Assembly (NCBI GenBank): GCA_013400975.1
Contig: WBMZ01011699.1
Span: 1 to 64,000, forward strand
Direction: 5' to 3'
DNA: 64,000 nucleotides
Origin: Atrichornis clamosus
Taxonomy: Eukaryota; Chordata; Aves; Passeriformes; Menuridae
Shown here: piece by piece, positions 36,601-50,663 of the stretch
How positions within the stretch are numbered: position 1 is the stretch's first letter
Layout: the number at the start of each line of letters is the position of its first letter
The notes under the pieces: model-generated
The model's input: the letters and a program-made list of their open reading frames with translations, nothing else
Database searches by the model: none
Told to the model about the DNA's origin: nothing
Program-made: the position numbers and the translations under genes

Positions 36601-37420
36601 GGAGACGAAGGAGTGAACATACGAGAGTGAGGGAGACAAAGAATTACCAGAAAGGGGAGTTCAAAGCGGCTCTTCTCCTCAGAGTTACGCTTTTTTCCCA
36701 CCTGTTACCTCCCTGCTTATCCCCCTTTTTTGTGCACAGATCCTTTTTTACTGCACAGCTTTGTTACATCACGTATCCTACAAACACAATCCTTTCCAGC
36801 AAGAGACATTCACATCATGTGATTATTGGAAAAGGTTAGGGAATTTCTGCTGAAGGCTGACAGACACTTCTCCACTTGCACAGCTGTAAATTATCGTTTC
36901 TTTTTCTGAATAAGGCTGGTTTGTTTTAAGAGCCACTAGATGATCAGAAATAACAACACTCCTGCATCTTCCCTAAATTTTGCAAGTTCTAACTTTTCAA
37001 ACTCCATACTCTTCATCTATTGATCACTATTAATGTTAATGGAACACATTACTATTTGTCAGTGGTTTTCATTTTGTTTTTAACCATCCATTGGCTTAGT
37101 AGCTAGAGATCACATCAAAGAGATTGCACTGGAAAAAATACACTTGGTGTCTCCAATAAAAAAGCAATGACTTGACTCCAGCCAACTCAGCAGTGTCTTA
37201 AATACCCCTTAACTGTGTTCCCTTTAAGAGAAAAATGAACACTAAATTCTCACAACCTTGCACTAATGAGTAGCGAGGTCTAACACTGACAGCTTACTAC
37301 AAAACACAAGTTTCAGAGCCCTGAACAGTTCTTTCCACTGAAACTGCCCTAAAAATACAGCAATCACTAGCCATTAATAAACTGTTGTCTACTACAATTT
37401 GTTTTAATTCGTGAACTGAC
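33623..37420 (-). other. KIAA1549: KIAA1549 intron with CR1 fragment
   Basis: 3.8-kb intron carrying the antisense (plus-strand) CR1 reverse-transcriptase fragment at 35365-36006. The rest is AT-rich with nothing assigned. Confidence 0.85.
35365..36006 (+). mobile_element. CR1 reverse-transcriptase fragment, decayed
   Basis: Translated in shifting frames, the plus strand shows the order of CR1 ORF2 motifs: KIMEQIILE near 35390, QHGFTKGKS near 35460, [14 protein letters not shown] near 35690-35730, [14 protein letters not shown] near 35745-35785, then [20 protein letters not shown] and a VLHL motif to 35930. The catalytic FADD position reads FPGN, so both active-site aspartates are lost. There is at least one frameshift, and a stop after SSE at 35969. 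The single longest frame (35615-35971) is part of this relic. Only the RT region is present; the usual CR1 3' end is missing. Confidence 0.9.
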
Positions 37421-37623
37421 CTCCCTCTGTGTCGAACAGTCTTTGAAGGCTTTGTGGAAGTCTTGGATTTGGGGCTGGGCACATCTCCGTTTTCAGATGG
37501 GGTAGTATCCTTAATAGGTCCTGGTAAAGGAGCTGGCTCGTGGATAATCAGGACATCATCTTTATTGTGCTGGCCCAGATGCTGCTTAGCAAAATCAAAG
37601 CCTTTCACACTGGGGGCTTGTAG
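37421..37623 (-). CDS. KIAA1549: KIAA1549 exon: start of cytoplasmic tail
   Basis: 203-bp exon. The acceptor is TCTCACAG before 37623 and the donor GTCAGT follows 37421. It enters in phase 0 and leaves after two bases. It encodes LQAPSVKGFDFAKQHLGQHN, then KDDVLIIHEPAPLPGPIKD, then a Ser/Pro/Lys-rich stretch ending VRHRGR. The first half matches human closely. The second half has a few extra residues around KTSTKPSKTV compared with my memory of human, so length varies there. The tail is probably disordered and rich in phosphorylation-type SP sites (VPSPKSK). The upstream intron of 13 kb is the longest complete intron in the window. Confidence 0.94.
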
Positions 37624-40600
37624 CTGTGAGAAAAGAACAAAGACAAAAACCAGGAACCTTGAGTGACAATGAGTACAAAGGTTTTGGTTCAGATCTGCAA
37701 ACAATGGCCACTGTGAGGACGGTCAGGTTATGGTAGTCTCAGGAATGAACATGAGACCTCCAGGGAAAACAAAAATAAACTCTCCACAATTCTGTCATCT
37801 TACTTCAGTATATGATACACAGTTCAAAGTTCCAAATCAGCAAATCTAGTTAAAAAATAGTCTTCTGATGCTGCTACCATTTTTTACAGCTATTTCTTCA
37901 GATTTAATCATTGTGTGAGGAGCTTTTTATGTACTGGTGAGTGCAAGGCTGTAGACACCTGTGTACTGACTGAAATAGTTACCACTGCCAGGGCATCTTT
38001 CCATTTCTCCCAGTCAAAATGGATGAAGGATTTTAAATAATTTGAATAATGTCACTGCTGATCTTCCCCATTTTGAGCTTCCCAAATCTGCAGGAGTCTG
38101 GGAGTGCTTGTACAAACATCTAGTTCATCTGATGAAAGATAAACACTCTGCAGATCCGAGTTATACAGCAGCCTGGCAGTGACTTGTCAGCCAGCATGGA
38201 TGCCTTCAGAAAAAACCTGAAAATCTAGCTCTTAAGAATTTCATACTGAATAGACAAAAAAAAAAAAAGGCTTGGGAATTTAGAGAAATTATCCCAGAGA
38301 TCTTATTAAGGGCATCCTGCTTGAGAAAGACACAGAACTCAGCCTTTTCATAACAGTATTTATTTAAAAAGTTAATCTCACCTTATCAATGACTTGATTC
38401 AGACTTAATTAAGACTCCAAGTTTTAAACTCTCTGCTGGTTTTTTTCTGGGCTTTGGAGCAATTAGAAATTCTGAAGAACTAATCAATAGAAAGTTTTTC
38501 TTCAAATCCCACTCACTTTTATGTCATTTGGAAGTTGAAAGTAGAAAGAAATGTTGACAACTCCAGTTTTCAAAGTGCACGCACACACAACCCGCTGCAC
38601 ACCGCGTGTACAAAACCCCCTGTGTGTTCCTAGAGCTGATTTCCTGCAAAGTGAAGCATGTGCTGGAGTGCATTTATGGGTGCGTCAGGTTCCAGATGTT
38701 TAAATGAACCCCCTTTCATAAAGCTTGGCATGCCAACACGGCTAACTGCAAACAGGCTCGTCTGATACCATGCCAAAGATAAGCTTGCCTAAGGAATATT
38801 CTGAAACAATCTCTTCAAAATATTTTCTCAGTAAGCAAACATTTTCCAAATGGTTCTTAGAAAGGGGGATGAAGTCAAGCAAACTGCCTATTCAAACCAG
38901 TAGATGGCAATAAAAGCTCTTCTGTAAAATCCAACAGTTATCTGAACGCTTGAGCCTTTGGAGTTCACTTCTCACAAAATGAGTATGCTTACTATTGGAA
39001 CAGATCTGGATGTCTTCCACTATACTCCATTAGTCATGGGCTTTACAACTGTCCCTTCAATTCAGCATTATGGGTTATTCAGTTATTGAATTTATGCAAA
39101 TGACTGCAACCACTGATTCAAAAAGGCACTGGGGAGCTACACCAGGTGAAGGTGTAACTGTGTCTCCATTTTTTTGAGTCATTGCTGCCTAGTGAAGCCT
39201 TCCCTAAAATTTCCCCCCTTCAGATATAAAATATTTGTCTTCAGGAACTTGCTTACTTAATAAAAAAGCACCCAAAAACCCCCTCCAAAGACATCCATCC
39301 TCTCCCCCAAATACTTCTGAAGAAAAGCTTTTCACTTCTGCTGTCAGACTTATAATGCCAGCTTCAAGCACTTCGATTACTGAAACTTCTTAGTTACCCC
39401 ACCTCCACTTATGACCTGTTTGAAGTTGTCTATTCTCTTAGAAGATATTCCTGCATGTGACACTCTTCCTCTGAACCCCTTCAGTGGCTTCCCTTCTTCT
39501 AACACTTTCATACTCCCCCCTCCTCATGCTCACACAGCCCTGCTGCTGCTCCCTGATGATCACTTCCTCTGTTTCACTACATTCCCCTCCACTGACTCCA
39601 GTCCCCTTAGCTCCAAAGTTGATGAGTCCTCACCGTGTGCTGGGCACAATTCTTCCACAAAATTTTTTGGTAGTGCTCTACCCTCCTCTTATCACCCGTG
39701 AGTCAACCTGCAAAGTTGCTACTGCTGTTTGAATAGTGTGATGGGTGGGGTGAGCAAGGACAACTGAAGAGACAAACATTCCAGTAATATTGGAGTTACT
39801 GGTATGGTTTTAATAAGAATTCTGCATGTCTGAAGCATGCACTTCAACCTATCTTAGAGTCACTCCAGCATACTGAGTTTGCAAACCCATCTGGGAGTAA
39901 AAAAAACATACAAATTATAATATTTTAATCTTTTAGCTTTGAATAATCTTATTCCTGCAGTCCAACATAACCTTTAGTCTAAGCACAGTCATGGGAACAG
40001 ATATATTTATGTGTACATGTACATACACCACAGCATATGTAGGCACAAATATTTATCTGCAGACAGGTAACATAGCAGCTGAATTAAAAGGCTGTTAGTA
40101 CTGCACAGACCAGCACTCACACTGCAAGAAATGGCAATTAAGATTGTCTGAACAATCACAACCGGATCCACATTCTAACTTCCTTGAGTCAGAAAATCAT
40201 AAATTGAGTTCTTCCACAGGAACCCTCTTGCTCTCTCCTACCCTGCTGGATCCCAGGCACAGGCTGGGCCTTCTGCTATTAGTCAAAGTTGGGCAGAATG
40301 TAAGAATGTTATCTGCAGAACCTGGACGCCCATCTCATTTCATGCAGAAGCTGGCAAACACTCAGTGAAAGGAGGAGGGAATGCAAGATGAGAAAGGATG
40401 TGTTCTTTCATGCATGTTTGCAGTTAGGGTGGCTGAGACTGCCAATTGGTTTCATGGACGTTTGCTGGCAACAGAGGACTGGCCAATCTCAGCTACCACC
40501 ACCCCAGGTACTACAGAACCTGTGGTTACATTTTCATAAAGCTGCAGCCAGGTAACCTCCTCAGCACGTCTTACTCTTCCTTGACAGGCAGAACCATTCC

Positions 40601-43600
40601 CTCTACCCAGTCTATCCCCTCTACACTCAACAATGTTGACAGAAATCCACTTTGTTTTCTCAAAAGAAACAATCTACGCTTCTGATACCTCTCCTCACAG
40701 ACCATGGCAACATTATGACTGAGAACTGATACCAGCCAAAATGCATCTTTTCAGTGAAAAGTGTCTGAAGGACACTGAAACAACTCTGCTTTTTGCAACA
40801 CTAGACAGTCAGATCACCGACTCAGTGCAATGAATGGTGCTCTTCTTGACTGAAGATGTTCCCTACATTTTCTTAGAAATTTCTGTGTGCCACCTGTTGA
40901 ATCCTTTCTTTTCTTTATATCAAGTTATCTAAATGTAATTGATTGTACTACCTCTGGTCATCTTGGGACTAGTAGTCAGGATATCATGTGTGGATCAGTA
41001 ATCTACTACTATGGTATTAATCACTACCAAGAAAAGAAAGCAGTATCTTTTTAAGAGCACAGTTGTGCTGATACTGTTACCTGTTCAGGTGCTGAAAATG
41101 ATCATCTTTTCACCAGCCTCAGATGCCTTTACCCAAGACTGCACAAAAACAGTCTTGGCCAAGATTTCTTATTTTAAATTTGTTAGAGGTTTTCATTTAT
41201 CTTTATGTATTTGTTAAAGGGAAAAGGTAAACCAAAGCTTACCACCACAATGAACATGTCTAAATTACTGCATTCCTAAGAAATTATACTATTATACAAA
41301 TTCAGAACCTGCTGAGATCTTAGAGGAAGATTATTTCATATTGATAAGTTAAGACAGTGCTTTAATTCTATTGTTACATACTGAATGAAAAGAAGAAAAA
41401 AACTCCAAACCATATTTGAAGCTCAATTCATAGAAAAATCAAACAATTTCTGCAGAAGCTGACAAAATTTGTGTACCTCTGTCAAGTGTTATTCCATAAA
41501 GGCAGATAATAGTTTCAGTGTTGTTCAAGTCACAGAAATACAAAATGGTTGGCAATATATTGTTTTGCTTGATGCAGAAACACACCAGGAATGTCAACTA
41601 CCTGTTTTCTCAAGAAAGCACATGCTGCTCACAGGTCACTGAGTAATTTCAGCAGAAAGCAGAAGAAAAGAAATACACTTAGTATTCTCCCTGTAGTTTC
41701 CACAAGCAGCATTTGAATTTGGACATAATATGAGGAATAATGTATTAAGACAATTTTCTATTTATTTTATACCATGGTCTTGCCTTGTTCCTTGTAGAGC
41801 CAGATGGACTGAGCAGAGGTTGTTGAAATACATTTCTAAGGAAACAAAGGAGCTAAGCATGTACTTTAGTGTTGGTACATAACCTATGAACAGGACAGGG
41901 ATCCCTGCAGAGAAGTCCTGCTGACTTATGACCTTACTATCATGCTAGCACGTGGAATGTTACAGGATAAAGAAATTTTTCAGAAAAAAAAAGTTTTTAA
42001 GTCTACAAGCTTAAACACAGCAAGACACTGAGAATCACTGTTTTTAAAACCAATCTGGGTTGAAGATGTAAGTCAGTGTGATTTAGGACAGCTTACAGCT
42101 ATTAAACACTGCCAACTGCCTTCACAACCTGAGATTCACAGCACCAAACCCTTGCCCATATCCCCAGGGCCAGAGCACGGCATAGTGTGAATTCACGGCA
42201 TTACTCTCGTGACACATCAAAGAGGACAATTATTTGCAGTTGCTTGTGTGCATGGTACGGTCTTCTTAATTTAAAATCTTTTTTCACTACGTGTCTACTA
42301 TCTTGTCCAAGAAGTCATCTACATCTTCCCCCCACCAGGATCATTCACCCGTATTGTTTGCAGTCACTGTTCCACGAGATACTCAAGACACCTACCAATC
42401 TACCAATAAATAAGAATTTAGAAGCACTGAGGCACGTTCACCTTTCAGAGTCTCATTTCCCTATTCAGCTCATTCTTCTGTTATCATTCCTACATATCTT
42501 TCCACATACGTACAACCTCTGTATTTTTGTTTGCATCGCTCTCCTTCCCCCTTTGGGAGGATAGCCAGGGACTGCCTTTAAGGTATGCATACAAATTATA
42601 CATGTGATTCTGGAACCATAACGCATATCTGAGTTAAGACACAAAACCCCTTTGTTCATGACAAAAGCATATTAGAAGATCACATAGAAGGAGACTTCTG
42701 ACTTCATAGCCACCTTCAAAATACTGAAAAAAGACCCACATTTATCACTCGAGGTCTTTTTGTGCCATTTTGTCTCTTTTGTGACGCGGGATATGAAGCA
42801 ACCTATTTGTGCCACAAGCACAAACTTTCCCTGGTCTACTTTAAAGAAAAAACCCACTAAGCATCACTAAGTCACCTGCAGATGGATTCCTTCACTGCTG
42901 GTGGTTTACGAAATATGTTTAGGGACCAAAACAAAAAAAGGCTCTAATTTAAACACCTTCACTTGGTAACTGTGTTTGTAAAAAGAAGTGCACGTGCAAT
43001 GGCAGGTCCCTATATTTATTACATTTTGGGTGGTATACCATCATCCTACCACTACAGTGATGTGACAGCCTCTGCCCTCTATGGTAAGCCTCAAACATAA
43101 GCAGCATTTTGAGATCTGAGGACCAAAAAAGAGACTACATGTACAAAATTGCCCATTTTCTTATCTTGGACCAAGTACCTCTCCATATAAATTATATCCC
43201 ACATTTCTTATCACAACAGCATTTTGGTCAACTATCACCATTTCTGGGAATAGGTAAAGAAGAGGAGCAAATATGTCCTAGTGGAAAAGAAACATGCTAA
43301 TAGCTGTGTGGGTTTCTCCCATCAAGCTGGTCAAAAGTAGCACACTTTATAGCCAGTATTGGCACAGAAAACCAGAACAAGGTAATGTACAGTCTCTGGT
43401 CCTCCTTCCCTCCTCTGCAAAGTCAAAACTGTGTTACTGCTTACCACCAAACAAACAGTAAGGAAAGCAGGAATCCCGTAGAAAATACCACCTCAGGAAT
43501 TTTGCTTCTGGAGTAGGATTAAAAACAAATAAAGAAACCCCTAAACTTACAAAACTTTATAAAGTCTGCAATTCTCAAGACACCTGTTCTGAAATATTTT

Positions 43601-44739
43601 CTTAACACAGATCCTTCTCGTGGATTTTCATCATCCCTCTTCTTCTCCTTTGTGCATTTCTTCCTGCCCCACTAATATTACCATGACAGCTCAGTAAATT
43701 TCACAAAATACAAGAGGGATCATGTTGCTGAAAGCCCATAACTCTGAGTACATATATGCCCACAGGCTGCTGAGGTAACTGCTGTAACAGGCAGAATTTT
43801 GTTTCTGAATCACACACAGTTTTAGCTTTCCTTCTCAGACAGAAATGCTGCTGGTTGGATACCATCTTAATCATGGTTCGGTGAGGTTCCTTCGCACACT
43901 GGTTGGATGGAAGTGTCAGGAGTAAGTTAGAAAAAAATCAGCAACTTTATAGGATAAGCAGCTCACTGCTGTGTCTTAGTTTAGTCCATAAGTTACGTTA
44001 AACAATTACTCCTCTAAGGTCATATACACAACTCCAACTCCAGCTGCTACCTCTACAAGAGGTAGCACAACGCATAAAAAACTATAAATTAAGCGAACTC
44101 TTTCCTAAGCTTGTGAAGCAAAAGAATACATTCATAGCATGGCTCTCACCATCTGCACAAAGCATATATATAACACAGTCCAGAAACACACCCCCTCTAC
44201 AAATAATGAGGAAAGTGCTACCACTTTTAACTAAAGACTTCTAGGATAGAGCATAGGTAAGCAATTGTCATGTATTTTTGGTGCTAGTATTTTATTGGGT
44301 TCAATGCTTCATACATTTATATACCTAAAAAGGGTTTATTTAATGTGTACAGAAAGAAAATGCATCCACACATACTGCAGAAATATTCTGCTTACTGAAA
44401 TGAAACTGCAAATTTCAACTGCAAGTTGGTAGCAACATTAACACCTTAGGCAACAATGTTTTAATGCTGGTTCATTTCCTTGCTCCCAAAACAGCTAAAT
44501 TCTACAGCAGACTCTCTGTCATCTTTTGTTAGGAGAGAAAGAATTTATTTCCCCAGTATTAATTTCATCTCAGAGGTTTATTACGTTTAGGATGGTAGAA
44601 CATTTACCTGTATCTTGAAAATAGATTATTTTTGTGTAACTCCTTTTCAAAAGGACCACTATATAAACGTGACTCTATAAATTCACTGGTCACCTACATT
44701 TTGGATAACATATGCAGTTCTACTTTCCCCCTCTCAAAA

Positions 44740-45120
44740 AGGATGGAAAAGAATTAGAAAATGTTCAGATTTTTCAAGGGTTCAAAGGCCAGTTCAAAAG
44801 AAGGGATAAGATAACCGGTACTCCTCAGCCTGGAAAAAGAGATGATGGAGATAGGAATATGACAGAGATCTGTAAAGTCAGGATTGACAAGGATGCAAGT
44901 CCCTAGGAATCAGCTGATCACTGTCCCCTCCAATACCAGGACTAAGAGACATCACAGAAAACTTACAGGTAGCAGGATAAAAGCAAGATGAAACAAGATG
45001 ATGTGGTTCTTCATGTAACGCCCTGTGGAAATCCCTGTCAGTAGCTCAAGTGGGTTTGGATGGACCGAACAAGTTCATGGAAAAGAAACCAGTTGAGGGC
45101 TGCTAAATATCATCACTTCT
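44740..45120 (+). mobile_element. Ancient CR1/L3-like 3' end fragment
   Basis: The plus strand follows the CR1/L3 3' consensus step by step: a CTCAGCCTGGAAAAAGAGAT start, ATGACAGAGATCTGTAAAGT, a CCAGGACTAAGAGACATC block, CCCTGTGGAAATCCCTGTCA, and AACAAGTTCATGGAAAAGAA ending GGGCTGCTAAATA. Divergence is high, implying an old insertion. Subfamily and exact ends need a repeat library. Confidence 0.7.
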
Positions 45121-48100
45121 AGAGAAAGTCCTTGAAAGACAAATAACTGGAGGCTGAAGAGTTAATCAAGACAAAGCAACTCATGCACTTGCCCTGCCGT
45201 TCTCCCCTTCCATAGGCTTTTTCTTTTGGCACCTGGGCTAGCTGGCCTTTTGGGCTGACCTCAAGACAGACACTCAAATGTTTGTAAGAAAGCAGATGAA
45301 GACATCTTACTTATCTATTTGTATAAGCAGTATATCTAAGTGTAGTATTTTATTTCTAGCATTTGTGAATAGTTAATCCTCATTACAGAAGAAGAGTTAC
45401 TACAAAAGAGCTCTTTCAGAGGAATTGCCATCAGAGAAATGTATTGTTGAGAAGTAATTAATATGTTGAATACAGCATCCCTTGTCAGAATCCAGCTATT
45501 GACTCTGAAGCAGAACCTGTATGCCATCCCACAAAAAGACAACAGTTTGGATAGTTAGTCAAGGTAGCTATTAGAAATGAATGATATTTGTTATGCAAAC
45601 ATGAATCTCTTGCATAAACTCATGTCAGTTTTCAAGTAGTTTTTGTAAGATAGGTGTCAGCTGCCTTTCTTAACATGAGTCTCTTTTGACTGGAATTTTT
45701 CTGCAATGCAGAGCTGTTGCCTTGACATTATACAGATGAACAAAAGCATTACAGGATGTCAAAACATCACAAGAATTCTTTTTATCAGGAGCAGAAGCCT
45801 AGTATTTAGCCTCCAGCAGGGCTGGCCTCTGATCTTGGGAACATCCAAGAGATAGTCTATTGAATACACAGTAATAAGCAAAACTCTCAGTTCGGAGGTG
45901 TAAAGTTACACCTGACACATGACATTAGGATATCAGATATTCCTGCTTGGGGGGGAGAAATAAAAATCCACACAAGTGCCTGTCAGACATGTTGCAGAAG
46001 GCACGACTCATTACCTGTGACCATGAGTAGATCAGAGCAGACACGCAGGGGCTGGAAATGGTCCCCAGGTGATGATGACACCTCAGCTGAGGTGTGCTGG
46101 CACGTGAAGCAAACTGGCAGCCCTCCAGCTCTGCCATTACCTGTGCTGCTGCTCCAGAAGGTGCAGTACTGCAGGCTTTGTCCAAGGCGTTGTGGGGACC
46201 AGCCCACTCCACCTCTCCCATGTGTCGGGAGGGACACTGAGCCAGAAAGACATCCTCAGCCTCTAAGAACCAGAGTGGCAGGCAGAAGGCTCCGGCCAGG
46301 AGTGACTTCTGACTGCCGAAGCAGGCGTTTTCCCCCTAGAGCTTTAGGAAAACCAAGGAACTGAGCAAGCCACTCGAAGCTAGCACTGCAAAGGCAATGA
46401 CTCCAGCATGCCCAGCATTTACAGGAGAATCTTCAAGACCCTCTAATTAAGCTACCAATTAGCTTGTCCATAGGTGTCAAGTTCTTGCCATTAGGCCAGG
46501 GAGCTTTTCTCTGAATAACTGTCTACTGAAATAGCTGATAGCTGAAACTATCTCTGAGAAGTCCTAGGAAGGGATTTGACATTTTTCTTCAAACACCTGC
46601 ATACAGAAGGGAAAGTGAAACCCCCAGTGAAACAGGCTCCATTTTAATTTTTGGATGTCCACAGAGAAAGAATATTGCTGACTCTGTTTGCATTACAGAT
46701 AACATGTAAAATGTTTTTTTGCTCTCTGGGGAAGAGGAAAGAAGTTGACATTGCTTTTGCACAAAAACATCAGAGGCCCAGTACAGAGTAGAATGATGGT
46801 TCGGGCATTAAAGGAATTTATCCAGTTTTTCATGAAGAAAAATAACCAATGGTAAAAATTCAGTGGCCCACAAAAGGCACAGCTTCTTTGCAGGAAAAAA
46901 AAGCTTGGGACAAGCAAAAGGCTGGGATAATGTTATAGGGAATGGCAAGAGAGAAAATCCTCTTATTTAAAAATGCCACCTGTGCATCTTTTTACTTCAT
47001 AAGGAAAAGACATCTTCATCCAGTGCAACAAGCCAGGTCACACCAAGGTGAATTTTCAGTAGGATGCTATGACTTACAGAACAAGTCATGAATATTTGAT
47101 GTGCCCTTTAAATATCTTAGTATCATCTCTTCAAAAGAATTATCCTTGCACAGACCAATGAATCTTGCATAGACTCACTGCTCTCCCCTGCTTCTTTAAC
47201 TCTCAGTTTAAAAAGCATACAAATAACTTTGATCTAAACATGTTTTCTCATCTAATCTCCAGAATGAAAAAGGAAACCTAATATTTTTCAGGTATTGCTA
47301 ATCCTGCTTTGACACAGAGGGGTGGATTAGCAAATCAGAGTCTCTTCAAGATCCTTTATTTTTTATTACTTTATGATCAAACTTGGTTTTGCTAGCATCA
47401 GTTCCCGCAAAGGTTTTCTTTCCTACGTATTTATGTTTATATTCACTGAAGCAGCAGATAAGTAAAATATTCCTTAATATTGTGTGCGTTCAGGCCTTCT
47501 ATCTATATTCTCTGCAGAAGATAATATCATGACCCTTCTTCAGCAAGATCCTTGTGCCATCCTGTCTGCAAGAGCACCAAGGTGTACCCAAGCAGCCACA
47601 GCCCTCAGAGCACACCCAAAAGGCAGGTAGGATCTTATTGGCAGCAGATAATAGTACAGGTTTTCTTCATCAGAAGACAGACTGGGAGGGTGTGCAGCTT
47701 ATGACTTACTCCTAATGGTGGCCACAGGAACACAGAAATCATACCCACTCTGTAAAAGTAAACCTTTACATACAGAAGATTAAAAGTAAAACTTATATTG
47801 CCTGAGCGCATACCAAAATACCTCAGGAAAAATGCAGGAGTTTCAAACCAGGATTAAACAATTAAGTGAAAGGAAGAAAAAAACCATATGACTAAGAATG
47901 ACACTTAGGGCTATAGAATCCAGGAAAATTTGTGGTGTCTTTAAAGCATCTCTCTGAAGAGAAGAATGTCAGCGAGATTCTAACTAAGAATAAAAAGCTC
48001 CTGCAAAACCTGTGGCTTACTTGTGCATTCTGCACGTACCATACATTTGCAGAGGTTCTTTCCCTGGATGTTTCAAGAACCAGCCTTTTAGGCTTCTCTC

Positions 48101-48271
48101 TGCAGCATGAAGCAAGCATGCTTTACCCTCACCCCACTCCCAACCCCACGCCAGGCTTTTAAGTCACAGGTAACATAATTTCTATCAGCTGCTACTTCGA
48201 ATGCTAACAGATTATTATGCTGCCCGCTGATCTGCTATGTTAAAATAGCTAATTAAAGACACTGAAGAAAG

Positions 48272-48300
48272 ACTGGTGATATCCGTGGATATCCACCAGT
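48272..48300. repeat. Imperfect inverted repeat (hairpin)
   Basis: The left arm ACTGGTGATATCC (48272-48284) pairs with the right arm GGATATCCACCAGT (48287-48300), with one bulged C and a 2-base spacer. Confidence 0.8.
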
Positions 48301-50663
48301 GCAGTATGATAACCAATTGCGGCTGAACTAAAAAAGGGTGTCTCAGTTTCTTATCTTCTTATCAATCAACACACATTTTTAAGCACAAAACACATTATAG
48401 ACTTATTACAAGATTGAAAAATATTGTCTTCTATTTCCAGTATGGATATGCTATACATAGGTTAATGAAAAACTGATATTTAAATATTCAATTTCTATAT
48501 TTACATTAATTTTTGTTAAATATTAATGGAAGTGAGAAGAGCTAGCCCACTATGAATGCATCATTATGTTTTTTTACAAATGAAATATAGATACTAAGAG
48601 AAAACCCCAGATCTTTAACCTAAATATCTTTCTATTTACAGATGCAGTGCAGGCCTTCACTTTCCTTCAGTACCAAGGTCAAACTCCACAAATAGAGAAT
48701 GGAAATAATTGTGGCTGTGGTGAGGAAGGGGGAGCCTGAGTCCATTTATATGGAGTTTATTTACACACATAAACCTCTGACCACATGATGACATTCCTTT
48801 GATAATTTCTTTGCATTTACTCTAATAAAAAGTATAAAATACACAAACAATTTTGGAGGGCAGGATCAGAGCAAATGTCCCTAATAATTTGTATGCTGTC
48901 TTGACTGTCGGTGATGGCTAAATAAGCCCTATTCCGACCTGGAATTCCAACCCACTGTTTGAAGACATGAAATCCCAATGACAGCCTGCTACTAAGGAAG
49001 CCAGAGTACTGCTTTTATTCTGGGCAAAGGAGGAAATAGTTTGCAAAGTAGATTCTTCCAGGTGCTTGATGTGCAAAGTGATAAAAATTTAAGACACTTT
49101 TTATTGCTTTACCTCCACTGGCACAAAGATTGAACTAGATGTCCTTACTGGTTCTTTCTAGTTTGCTTACAGCGACTTCCCTGAAGAAGGCAAAGTGACA
49201 AGTTCCCTAGGCAATCCAAAATGAGACTTGCATATAAACAAGTTGGAGGCTTCTGACTCATGAATGATTAAGATGAAGAATATTGTGGAAGCATTGGGGA
49301 AGAGCAACAGAGCCATTTTCTTAAAAAAAAGTAATTACATGAAAGATGTTTCTGGCCTTACAGCTGACCCAATCCAACTGCTTCCTTACAAAAAAAGCTT
49401 GTGACAGCAGGGAGGTACTGAAAATATATGTGATCAAATAGTGTACCAAGGGTAATGGTCCCCTCTTGCCTCTTTTGTATGACCCTTCTCAAATTAGACA
49501 AAACTACTGTGGGGAACTTCCTCAATTTAAAGTCTGTGTTACACATTACCACTGCACAGGTGAAACAAAGTAGCAGGGGGTGAAGTTCATCAAAGGGTAC
49601 CACTTGTTGCCAACCTGGATTCTGACACACAATCTGCAGTCGAAAGACAAGTGGAAGTTACTATTGATTTGTTCTGACTGCTTTGGAAGTGCAACCACTT
49701 TCTGTTTCTCTCATCTTTCACATTTTTAATTACCTTGAAAGAGAGCACGGTGTACAGACAAGGCTTGTTATGGAGAAAACTGCATGACTGAACATGAGGT
49801 GACAGTACAAGAACATGACTGCAGTACCACAGGATTAGCACAGGCAGATTATTTTGCCTTTAATAATGCCTCTGAAGGTACAGACAGTAATAAGCATTTC
49901 TGACACACACAGGTTCTCTTTGGTTGTAAAAAGAAAGTAACCTTTCAGGCACTTTGCCATTCTTTTCACTGAATACATCCTTTGTGACAATCCTGGACCA
50001 CAAATTTTTTCCTTTACAGTCTTGGGCAAGAAAAAGACAAGAGTACTGAATTTCTCACTATCCTAACCCAGTCCTCCAACACTCCAGCCAACACGCTCAT
50101 CTATGCAGGCACAAGCAGATCCACTAATTAATGTTCTTGTACTGCAACAGGCTCTCATAACAGCAACAAAAAGAGCCCTGGCAGAACATGGAGCAGCCAG
50201 GATAGGTTCTAGCAAATTCTAGTTCCAGCACGAGGTAGAGGGGTGGTGCACTTTAGCTGTCAAATTTGGTTACCAGAAGCTCTCTAAAGAAAAATTCAGC
50301 CTTCTGTGGAAAACAAGGTCAGTGATTCAAGATTCAGTACGTTTCTTCTTATTCAGTCCCAGCCACAGCCTTGAAATGAAGTGATAAAGAAAAGTTCCTT
50401 TCAGCCTCAGTGCCCACATTTCAGAAGGATGTATCTATCTAATGCAGTATCATATACCCAGGAGAATAAATAAAACACTATGGGATTCTTGACTTCAACT
50501 ATCATTAGATTACTTTTCCCTTCTTTCCCCCCCGCCTCTAAACTGGAATGCTCTGAAACTGTGTTTACACATGCTAGTTAAGGATGCTAGCTGTTCCCTA
50601 GGGTCTCACATTCGTTTATGCTCAGAATACTCAAGCTGCTCTCAGCACAGCCTCCCCTTTTAC

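Larger units (their letters stand above)
37624..50663 (-). other. KIAA1549: KIAA1549 13-kb intron after the transmembrane exon
   Basis: Longest complete intron here, separating the membrane exon from the cytoplasmic tail exons. It contains an ancient CR1 3' end (about 44740-45120), an A-run near 38258-38269, a hairpin at 48272-48300, and a moderately GC-rich patch at about 46020-46350 with no recognised content. No additional coding exon was identified. Confidence 0.85.

Noticed and set aside
46017..46364. 115-codon plus-strand frame in a GC-richer patch
   Set aside because: Arg/Pro-rich, composition-driven translation with overlapping frames on the other strand; no recognised family.
49110..49170. 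Resemblance to the CR1 3' terminus (TTGAACTAGATG)
   Set aside because: Only about 40 bases match loosely and the upstream sequence does not follow the CR1 consensus.
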